A program made the position numbers and the translations under genes. Source: Patescibacteria group bacterium (GTDB taxonomy: Bacteria > Patescibacteriota > Minisyncoccia > Minisyncoccales > JAHCRE01). From it: 32,656 bases of DNA. Under the pieces are notes generated by a model. The model did no database searches and was not told the DNA's origin. It saw nothing but the letters and a program-made list of their open reading frames with translations. The stretch is taken from assembly GCA_020148145.1 (NCBI GenBank), contig JAHCRE010000009.1:1-32656 (forward strand). The letters are read 5' to 3'. Below, in pieces: positions 22,144 to 30,109 of this stretch; position 1 is the stretch's first letter; every line of letters starts with the position of its first letter.

Positions 22144-22872
22144 ATGGCAAAAGTTAAAGAAAAAAAGAAAGAATTTAATATCGATTTAGAAGAGATGGCC
22201 AAATCCGGAGTTCATCTTGGTCACCGAACCTTTCGGATTCATCCTAAGATTGAGCCTTATCTCTTGGGAGTAAGGAATAATATCCACATTATTGACCTTG
22301 AAAAAACGGCTGAAAAATTAAAAGAGGCCTTAAAATTTATTCAGGAGATTAAAAAAGAAGGGAAGATTTTACTTTTAATTGGAACAAAAATTCAATTTAG
22401 AGATTTAGTAAAGAGTATCGCTAAAGAGTGCGGCCTACCCTATGTCTCAGAAAGGTGGTTGGGAGGGACTTTTACTAATTTCGAGACTATTTTAAAAAGA
22501 ATAGAGTATTTCAAAGATTTAGAAAGAAAAAAAGCCGAAGGAGAATTAGAAAAATACACTAAAAAAGAAAAATTGAAAATTGATAAGGAACTTCAAGATC
22601 TCAGAGTAAAGTTTGAAGGAATAAAAAAATTAACTCAACTCCCCGATGCCATTCTTGTTTTAGATATGAAAAAAGATGAGTTGGCTATTAAAGAGGCAAA
22701 AAAGAAAGGAGTAAAAATCATTGGAATAGCCCATACCAATATTGATCCAAATTTAGCTGATTATCCCATTCCAGCTAATGATGATGCGATTCCATCAGTA
22801 AAGTATATTTTAGAGAAAGTAAGAGAAGCGATACTAAGTGCAAAACTCAAAACGCAAAGCGCAAAAAAATAA
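22144..22872 (+). CDS. rpsB: small ribosomal subunit protein uS2
   Basis: 30S subunit protein of 242 residues. Typical features are the start region MAKSGVHLGHRTFRIHPKIEPYL, the WLGGTFTNF segment, a coiled-coil insert around 120-160 and ADYPIPANDDAIPSVKYI near the end. A TATATT-like -10 ends fewer than 20 bases before the ATG, so the 5' UTR is probably very short. tsf follows after an AT-rich inverted repeat, the widespread rpsB-tsf order. Confidence 0.96.
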   Translation: MAKVKEKKKEFNIDLEEMAKSGVHLGHRTFRIHPKIEPYLLGVRNNIHIIDLEKTAEKLKEALKFIQEIKKEGKILLLIGTKIQFRDLVKSIAKECGLPYVSERWLGGTFTNFETILKRIEYFKDLERKKAEGELEKYTKKEKLKIDKELQDLRVKFEGIKKLTQLPDAILVLDMKKDELAIKEAKKKGVKIIGIAHTNIDPNLADYPIPANDDAIPSVKYILEKVREAILSAKLKTQSAKK

Positions 22873-22879
22873 CAAGTTT

Positions 22880-22966
22880 CTTTCATTTTAACATTCTAAC
22901 ATTTGAACATATAAACATTTTGGATTAAATTTTGTTAGAATATTAAGATGCTAAAATGTTAAGATG
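22880..22966. repeat. AT-rich inverted repeat between rpsB and tsf
   Basis: TAACATTCTAACA (from ~22890) pairs with TGTTAGAATATTA (from ~22932), with further AACAT / ATGTT units outside. The hairpin ends at the tsf ATG and replaces a normal translation start region. Confidence 0.6.
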
Positions 22967-23548
22967 GTTAATATCGATCGGATTAGGCAATTAAGAAAAG
23001 AGACCGGAGTTTCAATCCAAGAATGTAAACGGGCCTTAGAAGAGACCAAGGGGGATTTAGAAAAAGCAAAGGGAATTTTAAAGAAGTGGGGACAGGATTT
23101 CGCTGGGAAAAAGGCTGAAAGAGAGACAAAAGAGGGGATTATTGAAAGTTATATCCACCCAAATAAAAAAATTGGGGTAATAGTGGAATTACATTGTGAA
23201 TCAGATTTTGTAGCCAGATCGGAAAATTTTCAAAAACTGGCTCATGAGTTATGTCTCCAAATTGCTGCTATGAAACCATTATTTTTGAAAGAGGAGGATA
23301 TTCCTGATGAATTTTTAGCCGGAGAGCGAAAAATTTATCAAGAACAATTTAAAGACTCGGGCAAATCTCAAAAAATAATCAATCAGATTATTGAGGGAAA
23401 ACTTAAAAAATACAAAGAAGAAATCTCTTTGACGTCACAACCTTGGATAAGAGATGAAACAAAACAAATTGAGAATTTAATTAATGAGTATATTGCCCAT
23501 TTGGGAGAAAATATTATTATAAAAAGATTTGTTCGCTACGAAATTTAA
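22964..23548 (+). CDS. tsf: translation elongation factor Ts, short form
   Basis: Nucleotide exchange factor for EF-Tu. The N-terminal UBA-like domain reads RQLRKETGVSIQECKRALEE, and the EF-Tu-contacting ESDFVARSENF motif is near residue 82. At 194 residues it lacks the second core subdomain of the E. coli protein (283) and resembles the short Thermus-type EF-Ts. It is downstream of rpsB. Confidence 0.95.
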   Translation: MVNIDRIRQLRKETGVSIQECKRALEETKGDLEKAKGILKKWGQDFAGKKAERETKEGIIESYIHPNKKIGVIVELHCESDFVARSENFQKLAHELCLQIAAMKPLFLKEEDIPDEFLAGERKIYQEQFKDSGKSQKIINQIIEGKLKKYKEEISLTSQPWIRDETKQIENLINEYIAHLGENIIIKRFVRYEI

Positions 23549-23559
23549 AATAAAGAATT

Positions 23560-23928
23560 ATGGTAGAGTTAATAGCTACAGTAGTCTTATTTGGTAGCCT
23601 CATTGGGATGGGGGTAATTTTGACACGGAAAATTCCGGTTTTAAGAAAATTACCAGAAATCGAAACAAGAGGCTTTGATTTGGAAAATAATTTCCTGAGA
23701 CTAAAAGAAAAGGTTAAAACTTTAAATCCTTTTAAAAATTTTTCAACTGAAATCTTCCTACAAAAAATACTTTCAAAAATTAGAATTTTAACCTTAAAGA
23801 CCGAGAGTAAAACCGCTACCTGGCTTCAAAAATTGCGAGAAAGATCTCAGAAAAAGAAAATGGAAGAAAATGACGATTATTGGGAGGAGTTAAAAAAATC
23901 AACTAACCAAGAAGAAAAACTTGAATAA
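23560..23928 (+). CDS. small single-pass membrane protein of unknown function
   Basis: 122 residues: an N-terminal membrane helix (~3-22), a short Pro-containing link and a basic then acidic helical cytoplasmic tail ending in Glu/Lys. It starts eleven bases after tsf and is probably co-transcribed with rpsB-tsf. I do not recognise a family. No Cys, no catalytic motif and no transport signature. A ribosome- or membrane-associated role would be speculation. Confidence 0.7.
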   Translation: MVELIATVVLFGSLIGMGVILTRKIPVLRKLPEIETRGFDLENNFLRLKEKVKTLNPFKNFSTEIFLQKILSKIRILTLKTESKTATWLQKLRERSQKKKMEENDDYWEELKKSTNQEEKLE

Positions 23929-23954
23929 AATTTTGCCGGGATAGCTTGGCGGTA

Positions 23955-23988
23955 CCCCGCACTGTAGCAAAGCTAAGTGCGGGGCAAG
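23955..23988. repeat. palindromic element of the acs-insert family
   Basis: CCCCGCACT-G-TAGC, AAA, GCTA-AGTGCGGGG forms a 13-bp stem with one bulge, followed by CAA. Core and length match the acs insert at 12502-12534. It lies between the small membrane protein and tRNA-Thr. Confidence 0.7.
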
Positions 23989-24000
23989 GAGCAACGTTTA

Positions 24001-24071
24001 GCCGCCTTAGCTTAGTGGTAAAGCAGTGGTTTTGTAAACCACTGACGCGGGTTCGATTCCTGCAGGCGGCT
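24001..24071 (+). tRNA. tRNA-Thr (anticodon TGT)
   Basis: Acceptor GCCGCCT pairs with AGGCGGC. The anticodon stem GTGGT/ACCAC encloses TTTGTAA with anticodon TGT. The GTTCGATTC T-arm loop is present. CCA is not encoded. Confidence 0.93.
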
Positions 24072-24083
24072 CAGAAGGTTGGA

Positions 24084-24190
24084 GGTCTGTCCCATGTACA
24101 CTGAGCAAAGCGAAGTGTTGTACGGGGTTCGCCCCGTCATCCGACGGGGCGCCCAGTTGAATAACTGGGCGAATCCGACCGCCGGCTTTC
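24084..24190. repeat. cluster of GC-rich hairpins between tRNA-Thr and the rpiB-like gene
   Basis: Three strong stems follow one another: TACACTGAGCAAAGCGAAGTG-type repeat, ACGGGG-TTCG-CCCCGT (24122-24137), and CGCCCAGTT-GAAT-AACTGGGCG (24150-24171). No coding frame is visible. It resembles the other palindromic elements in the window. Confidence 0.55.
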
Positions 24191-24203
24191 AAATTTTTGA
24201 ATT

Positions 24204-24653
24204 ATGAAAATAGCAATTGGCAGTGATGAAAAAACTTATTTAACCGATTTTGTAATTGAAGAGTTAAAAAAACGAAGATATGAAATAGGAATGTTTGGTG
24301 CCTTGACATCCGGTGAAAAAACATCTTGGCCAGAAGTAGGTAAATTAGTAGGAGAGAAAGTAGCCAGTAAAGAATACGATCAAGGAATCCTGTTTTGCTG
24401 GACAGGTACCGGAGTCTCAATTGCCGCTAATAAAATTCCCGGAATCAGGGCAGCTCTTTGTTTTGATGCCGAAACAGCTAAAGGGGCAAGAAAATGGAAC
24501 GATGCCAATGTTTTAGTTATGAGCCTTCGCCTCACTTCCGAAAATGTTGCAAGAGAGATACTCAACGCTTGGTTTAGTTCTGAATTTGACGAAGGAAAAA
24601 TCGATAGGATAACAAAGTTAAGAGAAATTGAGCAGAAATATTCGAGGTCCTAA
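24204..24653 (+). CDS. divergent RpiB/LacAB-family sugar-phosphate isomerase-like protein
   Basis: 149 residues aligned to ribose-5-phosphate isomerase B throughout. Shared features are the MKIAIGSD start, GILFCWTGTGVSIAANKIPGIRAALC (the Cys of the CGTG loop is kept) and NDANVLVMS. Two His used for ring opening and proton transfer in RpiB are missing: the GxDHxG motif reads GSDEKTY, and HND reads WND. The CGTG loop is CWTG. It could be an isomerase for another substrate or a non-catalytic relative. RpiB would otherwise link the pentose phosphates to the gluconeogenic genes. The prenyl synthase gene starts 13 bases downstream. Confidence 0.75.
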   Translation: MKIAIGSDEKTYLTDFVIEELKKRRYEIGMFGALTSGEKTSWPEVGKLVGEKVASKEYDQGILFCWTGTGVSIAANKIPGIRAALCFDAETAKGARKWNDANVLVMSLRLTSENVAREILNAWFSSEFDEGKIDRITKLREIEQKYSRS

Positions 24654-24665
24654 AAAGGAAATAAA

Positions 24666-25727
24666 ATGGAGATAAAAAGGGAATTAGATTATTTAAAAAA
24701 AGAAATAGATGAAAGACTAAAACTTTATTTTGAGAAAAAAATTAAAGAAACTAAAAAGATTTCTCCAATAATTTCCAAAATGGTAGCTGATATTGGAGAA
24801 TTTATTTTGAGGGGAGGCAAAAGGATTCGGCCAATTTTTTTCCATTATGGCTACTTAGCTGCAGGTGGTAAAAATAAAAAGGAAATTTTAGATGCTTCCC
24901 TTTCCATTGAGATAATCCACAATTATATCCTTATTCACGATGATATCATTGACCGCGATGAATTTCGGCGAGGAAAACCAACAATTCATCAAAAATATAA
25001 AAAAATTTACCGGAAAATTTCTAAAGAAGCTAAGCATTTAGGGATTTCAGCCGGAATTGTGACAGGTGACTTAACTTCCCTTTTTGGTTATGAAATCTTA
25101 ACTAAATCGAAATTTCCCGAATCGCTTAAACTTAAAGCCTTAGAGAGACTCAGTCAGATATTAATCGATGTATTTATTGGAGAAATACTGGATGTATTTT
25201 TGGGAATATCGCGTCAACTTAAAAAAGATGAGATCTTTAAAATTTTGGAATACAAAACTGCCAGATATACAATTGAAGGGCCCTTGCATTTAGGAGCAAT
25301 CTTGGCTGGGGCTGATCAAAGGTTATTAAAGGAATTAACAGATTATGCTATTCCTTTGGGTATTGCTTTTCAAATCCAAGATGATATTTTAGGAATATTT
25401 GGAGACAAAAAAAAGACTGGCAAGCCCTTAGGTTCTGATTTAAAAGAAGGAAAGCAAACCCTTTTGATTTTTAAAGCTAAAAAATCAACTAATCAAAAAC
25501 AGAGAAAAATTATTGATCGAGCTTTAGGAAACCCTCATTTGACTAAAAATCAATTAGAAAAAGTTAGAGAAATTATTATTAAAACTGGTTCTCTTAATTT
25601 TTCTCAAAATTTAGCTAAGGAACTGGTTTTAAAATCAAAAACCTCAATCAGAAAATCAATTTTCCCTTTTTTAGTAAAAGAATTTTTAATTGGAATTTCA
25701 GATTATATAATTGAGAGGGAAAAGTAG
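24666..25727 (+). CDS. polyprenyl (geranylgeranyl-type) diphosphate synthase
   Basis: Trans-isoprenyl diphosphate synthase that elongates allylic diphosphates with isopentenyl diphosphate. Motifs: GGKRIRP (50-56), the first Asp-rich motif DDIID (92-96), and the second in FQIQDDILGIFGD in the C-terminal half. Length 353. Chain length cannot be fixed from sequence; bulky residues before the first motif (NYILIH) suggest a short- to medium-chain product, perhaps for the undecaprenyl or a quinone-like pathway. It is the last protein gene before the 16S promoter. Confidence 0.9.
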   Translation: MEIKRELDYLKKEIDERLKLYFEKKIKETKKISPIISKMVADIGEFILRGGKRIRPIFFHYGYLAAGGKNKKEILDASLSIEIIHNYILIHDDIIDRDEFRRGKPTIHQKYKKIYRKISKEAKHLGISAGIVTGDLTSLFGYEILTKSKFPESLKLKALERLSQILIDVFIGEILDVFLGISRQLKKDEIFKILEYKTARYTIEGPLHLGAILAGADQRLLKELTDYAIPLGIAFQIQDDILGIFGDKKKTGKPLGSDLKEGKQTLLIFKAKKSTNQKQRKIIDRALGNPHLTKNQLEKVREIIIKTGSLNFSQNLAKELVLKSKTSIRKSIFPFLVKEFLIGISDYIIEREK

Positions 25728-25730
25728 GAC

Positions 25731-25758
25731 TTGACAGGCTTTTTGGATCTGGTAAAAT
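25731..25758 (+). promoter_or_regulatory. 16S rRNA promoter
   Basis: TTGACA (25731-25736), 16 bp, TAAAAT (25753-25758). The same boxes and spacing precede 23S rRNA. It starts 4 bp after the prenyl synthase stop. Confidence 0.85.
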
Positions 25759-25815
25759 GAAAATAGAAAGAAATGTTAAAAATTTTTGAAAAATGAGATA
25801 AAATAGATCAAAAAG

Positions 25816-25855
25816 CGAAGATATCTGAACTAAACCACGAAATATCTTCGTGGTT
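25816..25855 (+). promoter_or_regulatory. 16S leader with two mutually exclusive hairpins
   Basis: CGAAGATAT (25816-25824) can pair with ATATCTTCG (25842-25850), nine perfect pairs. Alternatively AACCACGAA (25833-25841) pairs with TTCGTGGTT (25847-25855), also nine pairs. The two stems share bases and cannot coexist, as in attenuator/antiterminator leaders. Confidence 0.55.
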
Positions 25856-25881
25856 GTTTATTAAAAAAGCACATTAAAAAT

Positions 25882-25902
25882 CAGTTTTTTAGAGTTGCCT
25901 CG
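25882..25902 (+). other. 5' arm of the pre-16S processing stem
   Basis: Complementary to 27566-27586 over 21 continuous pairs with one G-U. This is the stem normally cut by RNase III. Confidence 0.85.
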
Positions 25903-25913
25903 AAAAAATATTT

Positions 25914-27421
<1,508 letters not shown>

Positions 27422-27565
27422 AATTTTTAGTGCCGACTATAGTTGAAGTCTGGAATTCGGATTTTAACCATAGGGTATTGATCGAACATCCTAAAGATCG
27501 ATCTTTCCTTCTTCGCTCCTTTGTGGAGCTTCGAAGGATCCACCGTAGCCCTTGGCAAAGGTGGA

Positions 27566-27586
27566 CGAGGCAACTCTAAGAAACTG
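27566..27586 (+). other. 3' arm of the pre-16S processing stem
   Basis: CGAGGCAACTCTAA and flanking bases pair with 25882-25902. The trailer between the 16S end and this arm (27422-27565) contains further hairpins, such as GCTCC..GGAGC, but no gene. Confidence 0.85.
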
Positions 27587-27615
27587 AAAAAAAACGGCTT
27601 TGGCCGATTTTTTTT
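27587..27615 (+). terminator. 16S transcript terminator
   Basis: CGGC-TTTG-GCCG hairpin (27595-27606) with an A-run before and eight T residues after, immediately behind the processing stem. The transcript appears to end here, before any other gene. Confidence 0.75.
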
Positions 27616-27617
27616 GC

Positions 27618-27645
27618 TTGATTTTTAATTTCCATTTGCTAAAAT
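27618..27645 (+). promoter_or_regulatory. promoter for the ybaK-like gene
   Basis: TTGATT (27618-27623), 16 bp, TAAAAT (27640-27645), with the same ATTTGC before the -10 as the 23S promoter. A palindrome (GGACGGGAGTT / AACTCTCGCGTCC, 27659-27697) lies between it and the gene; nothing else is seen up to 27736. Confidence 0.6.
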
Positions 27646-27736
27646 ATTACTGTGGTCTAGGACGGGAGTTTCCGCAGGGCTAAGAACTCTCGCGTCCCAA
27701 CCAAAATTGTTTTATAATCTGGAAAAAGATATAAAT

Positions 27737-28243
27737 ATGCCAATTTCAAAAAAATTACTCAAATTTTTAGAGAAAGCTAAAATTAAATATGAGAAAATTC
27801 TTCACAGGACAGTTTATACTGCCTATGATAAAGCTCAAACCTTAAAAGTTCCCGAGAAAATCGTTGGAAAAACCTTAGTAATGAAATTTGATAGAGATCC
27901 AGCCGTTATCTTGATTCCAGCGAATAAAAATCTTGATAAAGGAAAATTTAAAAAATTGGTTAACAAGTTTCTTAAAAAAGCGGATAAAAAACCAGTAAAA
28001 AAAATTAATTTTGTAACCGAAAGATGGATGAAGAAAAATCTCAAGGGAGTAAAGGTTGGAGCAATTCCTCCTTTCGGAAGTTTATGGCAAATGCAAACTT
28101 TTATTGATAAATCTTTTTTAAAAAATCCAAAAATTATTTTAAATGCCGGAGATTATAATTGGTCTATAAAGATTACACCAAAATCCTTTAAAAAATTAAT
28201 ACCTGATTTAATAACTGGAAATATTAGTAAGAAAAGAAAATGA
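27737..28243 (+). CDS. YbaK/ProX-type aminoacyl-tRNA editing deacylase
   Basis: Predicted trans-editing enzyme that hydrolyses mischarged aminoacyl-tRNA. The ATG at 27737 (MPISKKLLKF) is preferred over an upstream TTG, because the latter overlaps a TATAAT box. The YbaK fold is recognisable from HRTVYTAYDKAQTLKVP, the conserved Lys in GKTLVMK, GAIPPFGS and the late NAGDYNWSIKI; 168 residues. Amino-acid specificity is not readable. It sits between the 16S unit and tRNA-Ile/tRNA-Ala, and the methyltransferase gene starts seven bases later. Confidence 0.82.
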   Translation: MPISKKLLKFLEKAKIKYEKILHRTVYTAYDKAQTLKVPEKIVGKTLVMKFDRDPAVILIPANKNLDKGKFKKLVNKFLKKADKKPVKKINFVTERWMKKNLKGVKVGAIPPFGSLWQMQTFIDKSFLKNPKIILNAGDYNWSIKITPKSFKKLIPDLITGNISKKRK

Positions 28244-28250
28244 AATTTCG

Positions 28251-28817
28251 ATGTATTATCGAATTTTCTCTAAAATTTATGAAATGGGAGCAAAAAAGAT
28301 GTGCAAGGATTGTGAAGATTTTATTGAAAAGGGCTCGAAAATTCTTGATTTAGGATGTGGATCAGGAATAGTAGCTAAAAATTTTCGAGATTTTTTCAAA
28401 GCAGAGATTATTGGGGTGGATATTAAAGATAATAGAGTGCTTGATATCCCTTTTAAAATTATCGATGGGAAAAATCTCCCCTTTAATGACCATTTTTTCG
28501 ATATAGTTTTGATAAGTTATGTTTTGCATCACTCCCGGGATCCAGAAAGACTATTAAAAGAAGCAAAAAGAGTTTCCAAAAAACTTATCATTTACGAGGA
28601 TTTACCAGAAGGAATTCTCTCGAAATTGAGATGTCGGCTTCATCAAATTACTTTTTTTGGAGGAGAAAGAAAAAAATTCCATTTTAAGACAAAAGATGAA
28701 TGGAAGAAAATTTTCAAGAAACTTGGCCTTAAAATTATTGAAAAAAAGCGGGTTTTTTCCCCATTTGATTGGATTGACCCAGTAAAGAGATTCCTCTTTG
28801 TTTTAGAAGCAACTTAA
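28251..28817 (+). CDS. class I SAM-dependent methyltransferase
   Basis: 188 residues with the SAM-binding motif ILDLGCGSG (32-40), an acidic residue at the end of the second strand (GVDIKDN), a PFNDHFFDIVLISYVLHH motif IV/V region typical of the UbiE/Methyltransf_11 group, and a C-terminal region with TKDEWKKIFKKLGL. The substrate is unknown; small molecule or lipid is more likely than rRNA from the domain type alone. It is probably co-transcribed with the deacylase gene. The downstream tRNA-Ile begins seven bases after the stop. Confidence 0.83.
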   Translation: MYYRIFSKIYEMGAKKMCKDCEDFIEKGSKILDLGCGSGIVAKNFRDFFKAEIIGVDIKDNRVLDIPFKIIDGKNLPFNDHFFDIVLISYVLHHSRDPERLLKEAKRVSKKLIIYEDLPEGILSKLRCRLHQITFFGGERKKFHFKTKDEWKKIFKKLGLKIIEKKRVFSPFDWIDPVKRFLFVLEAT

Positions 28818-28824
28818 ACATTAT

Positions 28825-28899
28825 GGGCACGTAGTTCAATGGTAGAACATCTTTCTGATAAAAAGAAGGTCGTAGGTTCGATTCCTTCCGTGCCCACCA
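28825..28899 (+). tRNA. tRNA-Ile (anticodon GAT)
   Basis: Acceptor GGGCACG pairs with CGTGCCC. The anticodon stem TCTTT/AAAGA encloses CTGATAA. The 3' CCA is encoded. One base separates it from tRNA-Ala. Confidence 0.93.
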
Positions 28900-28900
28900 A

Positions 28901-28972
28901 GGGCCTGTAGTTTAGTGGTAGAATACCTCATTTGCAATGAGGAGATCGCGGGTTCGACTCCCGCCGGGTCCA
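28901..28972 (+). tRNA. tRNA-Ala (anticodon TGC)
   Basis: Acceptor GGGCCTG pairs with CGGGTCC with two G-U wobbles. The anticodon stem CCTCA/TGAGG encloses TTTGCAA. T-arm GCGGGTTCGACTCCCGC. CCA is not encoded. Confidence 0.92.
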
Positions 28973-29027
28973 TTAATTAGAGGAGGGTAAAAGTTTTCCA
29001 CAGGGACGATTTTCTTTATTTTTGCTA

Positions 29028-29036
29028 TGCTATAAT
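29028..29036 (+). promoter_or_regulatory. extended -10 promoter for the MscS-TM-like gene
   Basis: TGC-TATAAT (TG at 29028-29029, TATAAT 29031-29036), 62 bp before the ATG. The -35 is weak. Confidence 0.55.
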
Positions 29037-29098
29037 AAAATAATTCCTTAAATTTTAAAGGTCGAGAAGTTTCTAAAAATAGATTTTAAAATTATATA

Positions 29099-29779
29099 AT
29101 GGTTCAAGATTTGTATACGATAACTTATCAGGCTTTGCTGGATCTCTGGAAAGGGGTTTTGTCATTTATTCCCAATCTTTTGGCAGCTATCGTAGTTTTA
29201 ATCATCGGCTGGTTGATTGCTGAGGCAATTGGAAGATTAATAGCTAGAATTTTGATTCAGTTGAGACTTAATAAGCTTTTTGAAAAAGCTGATTGGAGAG
29301 AGGCCTTAGAAAAAGCAGATATAAAGGTAAATCCGGCCGAATTTATTGGAGCAATTTGCAAATGGATTTTAGTTATTGTTGTCTTATCGATTACAGTGGA
29401 GATTTTAGGTCTTAAAACGTTTGCCATATTGTTAAATGAGTTAGTTGCTTGGCTTCCTAATTTAGTTGTTGCTATTGTTATTTTTGTGGTGGCTGTAATT
29501 GTGGCTGATCTTTTAAATAAGATCATCAGGGCAAGCGTAAAAAAGATTGGGGTAAAATATGCTGGATTTTTAGGGATGGCTGTTCGCTGGGCAATTTATA
29601 TTTTTGCCGGACTGGCGATTTTACTTCAGTTAGGAGTTGCTCCAAGCCTTATCAATGCTTTGGTAATGAGTTTTCTTGGAATGATTGCTTTGGCTTTGGG
29701 ATTGGCCTTTGGTCTGGGCGGAAAAGAGGCGGCGGCAAGGTTGATAGAGGATTTAAGAGAAAAAATTTCTGAGCAATAA
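29099..29779 (+). CDS. MscS-TM-helix family membrane protein
   Basis: 226 residues, about five membrane helices (near 24-46, 86-104, 117-139, 160-178, 185-205). Conserved small-residue helices end with ALGLAFGLGGKEAAARLIEDLREK, the signature of the conserved TM-helix repeat seen in MscS-related proteins. The beta and alpha/beta cytoplasmic domains of true MscS channels are missing, so channel activity is uncertain. It has its own promoter and lies between tRNA-Ala and the 23S promoter, in what would be the 16S-23S spacer of a classical operon. Confidence 0.8.
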   Translation: MVQDLYTITYQALLDLWKGVLSFIPNLLAAIVVLIIGWLIAEAIGRLIARILIQLRLNKLFEKADWREALEKADIKVNPAEFIGAICKWILVIVVLSITVEILGLKTFAILLNELVAWLPNLVVAIVIFVVAVIVADLLNKIIRASVKKIGVKYAGFLGMAVRWAIYIFAGLAILLQLGVAPSLINALVMSFLGMIALALGLAFGLGGKEAAARLIEDLREKISEQ

Positions 29780-29916
29780 TTTTTTTCATAAATACCTTTA
29801 GGAAAGGGTGGCAGTAAAACCGAGGCAAATATTTGCCGAGGGTGAGCGCCATGGAGGGAAAACCTTGGTTTTCCCTATGGGGAGCCGAGCACCGAAGGTG
29901 CGAGGCGACTAAGGCC
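29780..29916. repeat. GC-rich palindromic element upstream of the 23S promoter
   Basis: Between the membrane protein gene and the 23S promoter lie GGCAAATATTTGCC (29824-29837), a long hairpin AGGGAAAACC/GGTTTTCCCT extended by CCAT/ATGG (29851-29880 region), and GCACCGAAGGTGC (29889-29901). No gene is visible. Confidence 0.6.
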
Positions 29917-29944
29917 TTGACAACTGTTTTTGATTTGCTAAAAT
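29917..29944 (+). promoter_or_regulatory. 23S rRNA promoter
   Basis: TTGACA (29917-29922), 16 bp, TAAAAT (29939-29944), the same boxes and spacing as the 16S promoter, with a similar T-rich spacer. Confidence 0.85.
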
Positions 29945-29985
29945 AAAAAGTAGTATGGAAAGAAAAAATTCCATTTTGAATAAAG

Positions 29986-30051
29986 GAAGTGGTTAAAATC
30001 TTCGAATTTTACATATTCGAAAGTTTTAAAACCGCTTCTCAAAGCGGTTTT
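29986..30051 (+). promoter_or_regulatory. 23S leader with two mutually exclusive hairpins
   Basis: GAAGTGGTT (29986-29994) can pair with AACCGCTTC (30030-30038), extended by a TTCGAA/TTCGAA inner stem. Alternatively AAAACCGCTT (30028-30037) pairs with AAGCGGTTTT (30042-30051), ten pairs. The layout parallels the 16S leader. Confidence 0.55.
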
Positions 30052-30109
30052 CACTTTAAAAAGAGTTCATTGAAAAATAAATAATTGGTGGTTATTAATT
30101 GCTAGCCAA

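Noticed and set aside
29780-30109. Prophage or integron attachment site next to tRNA-Ala and tRNA-Ile
   Set aside because: No integrase gene and no repeated tRNA 3' end are seen; the neighbouring genes look ordinary.
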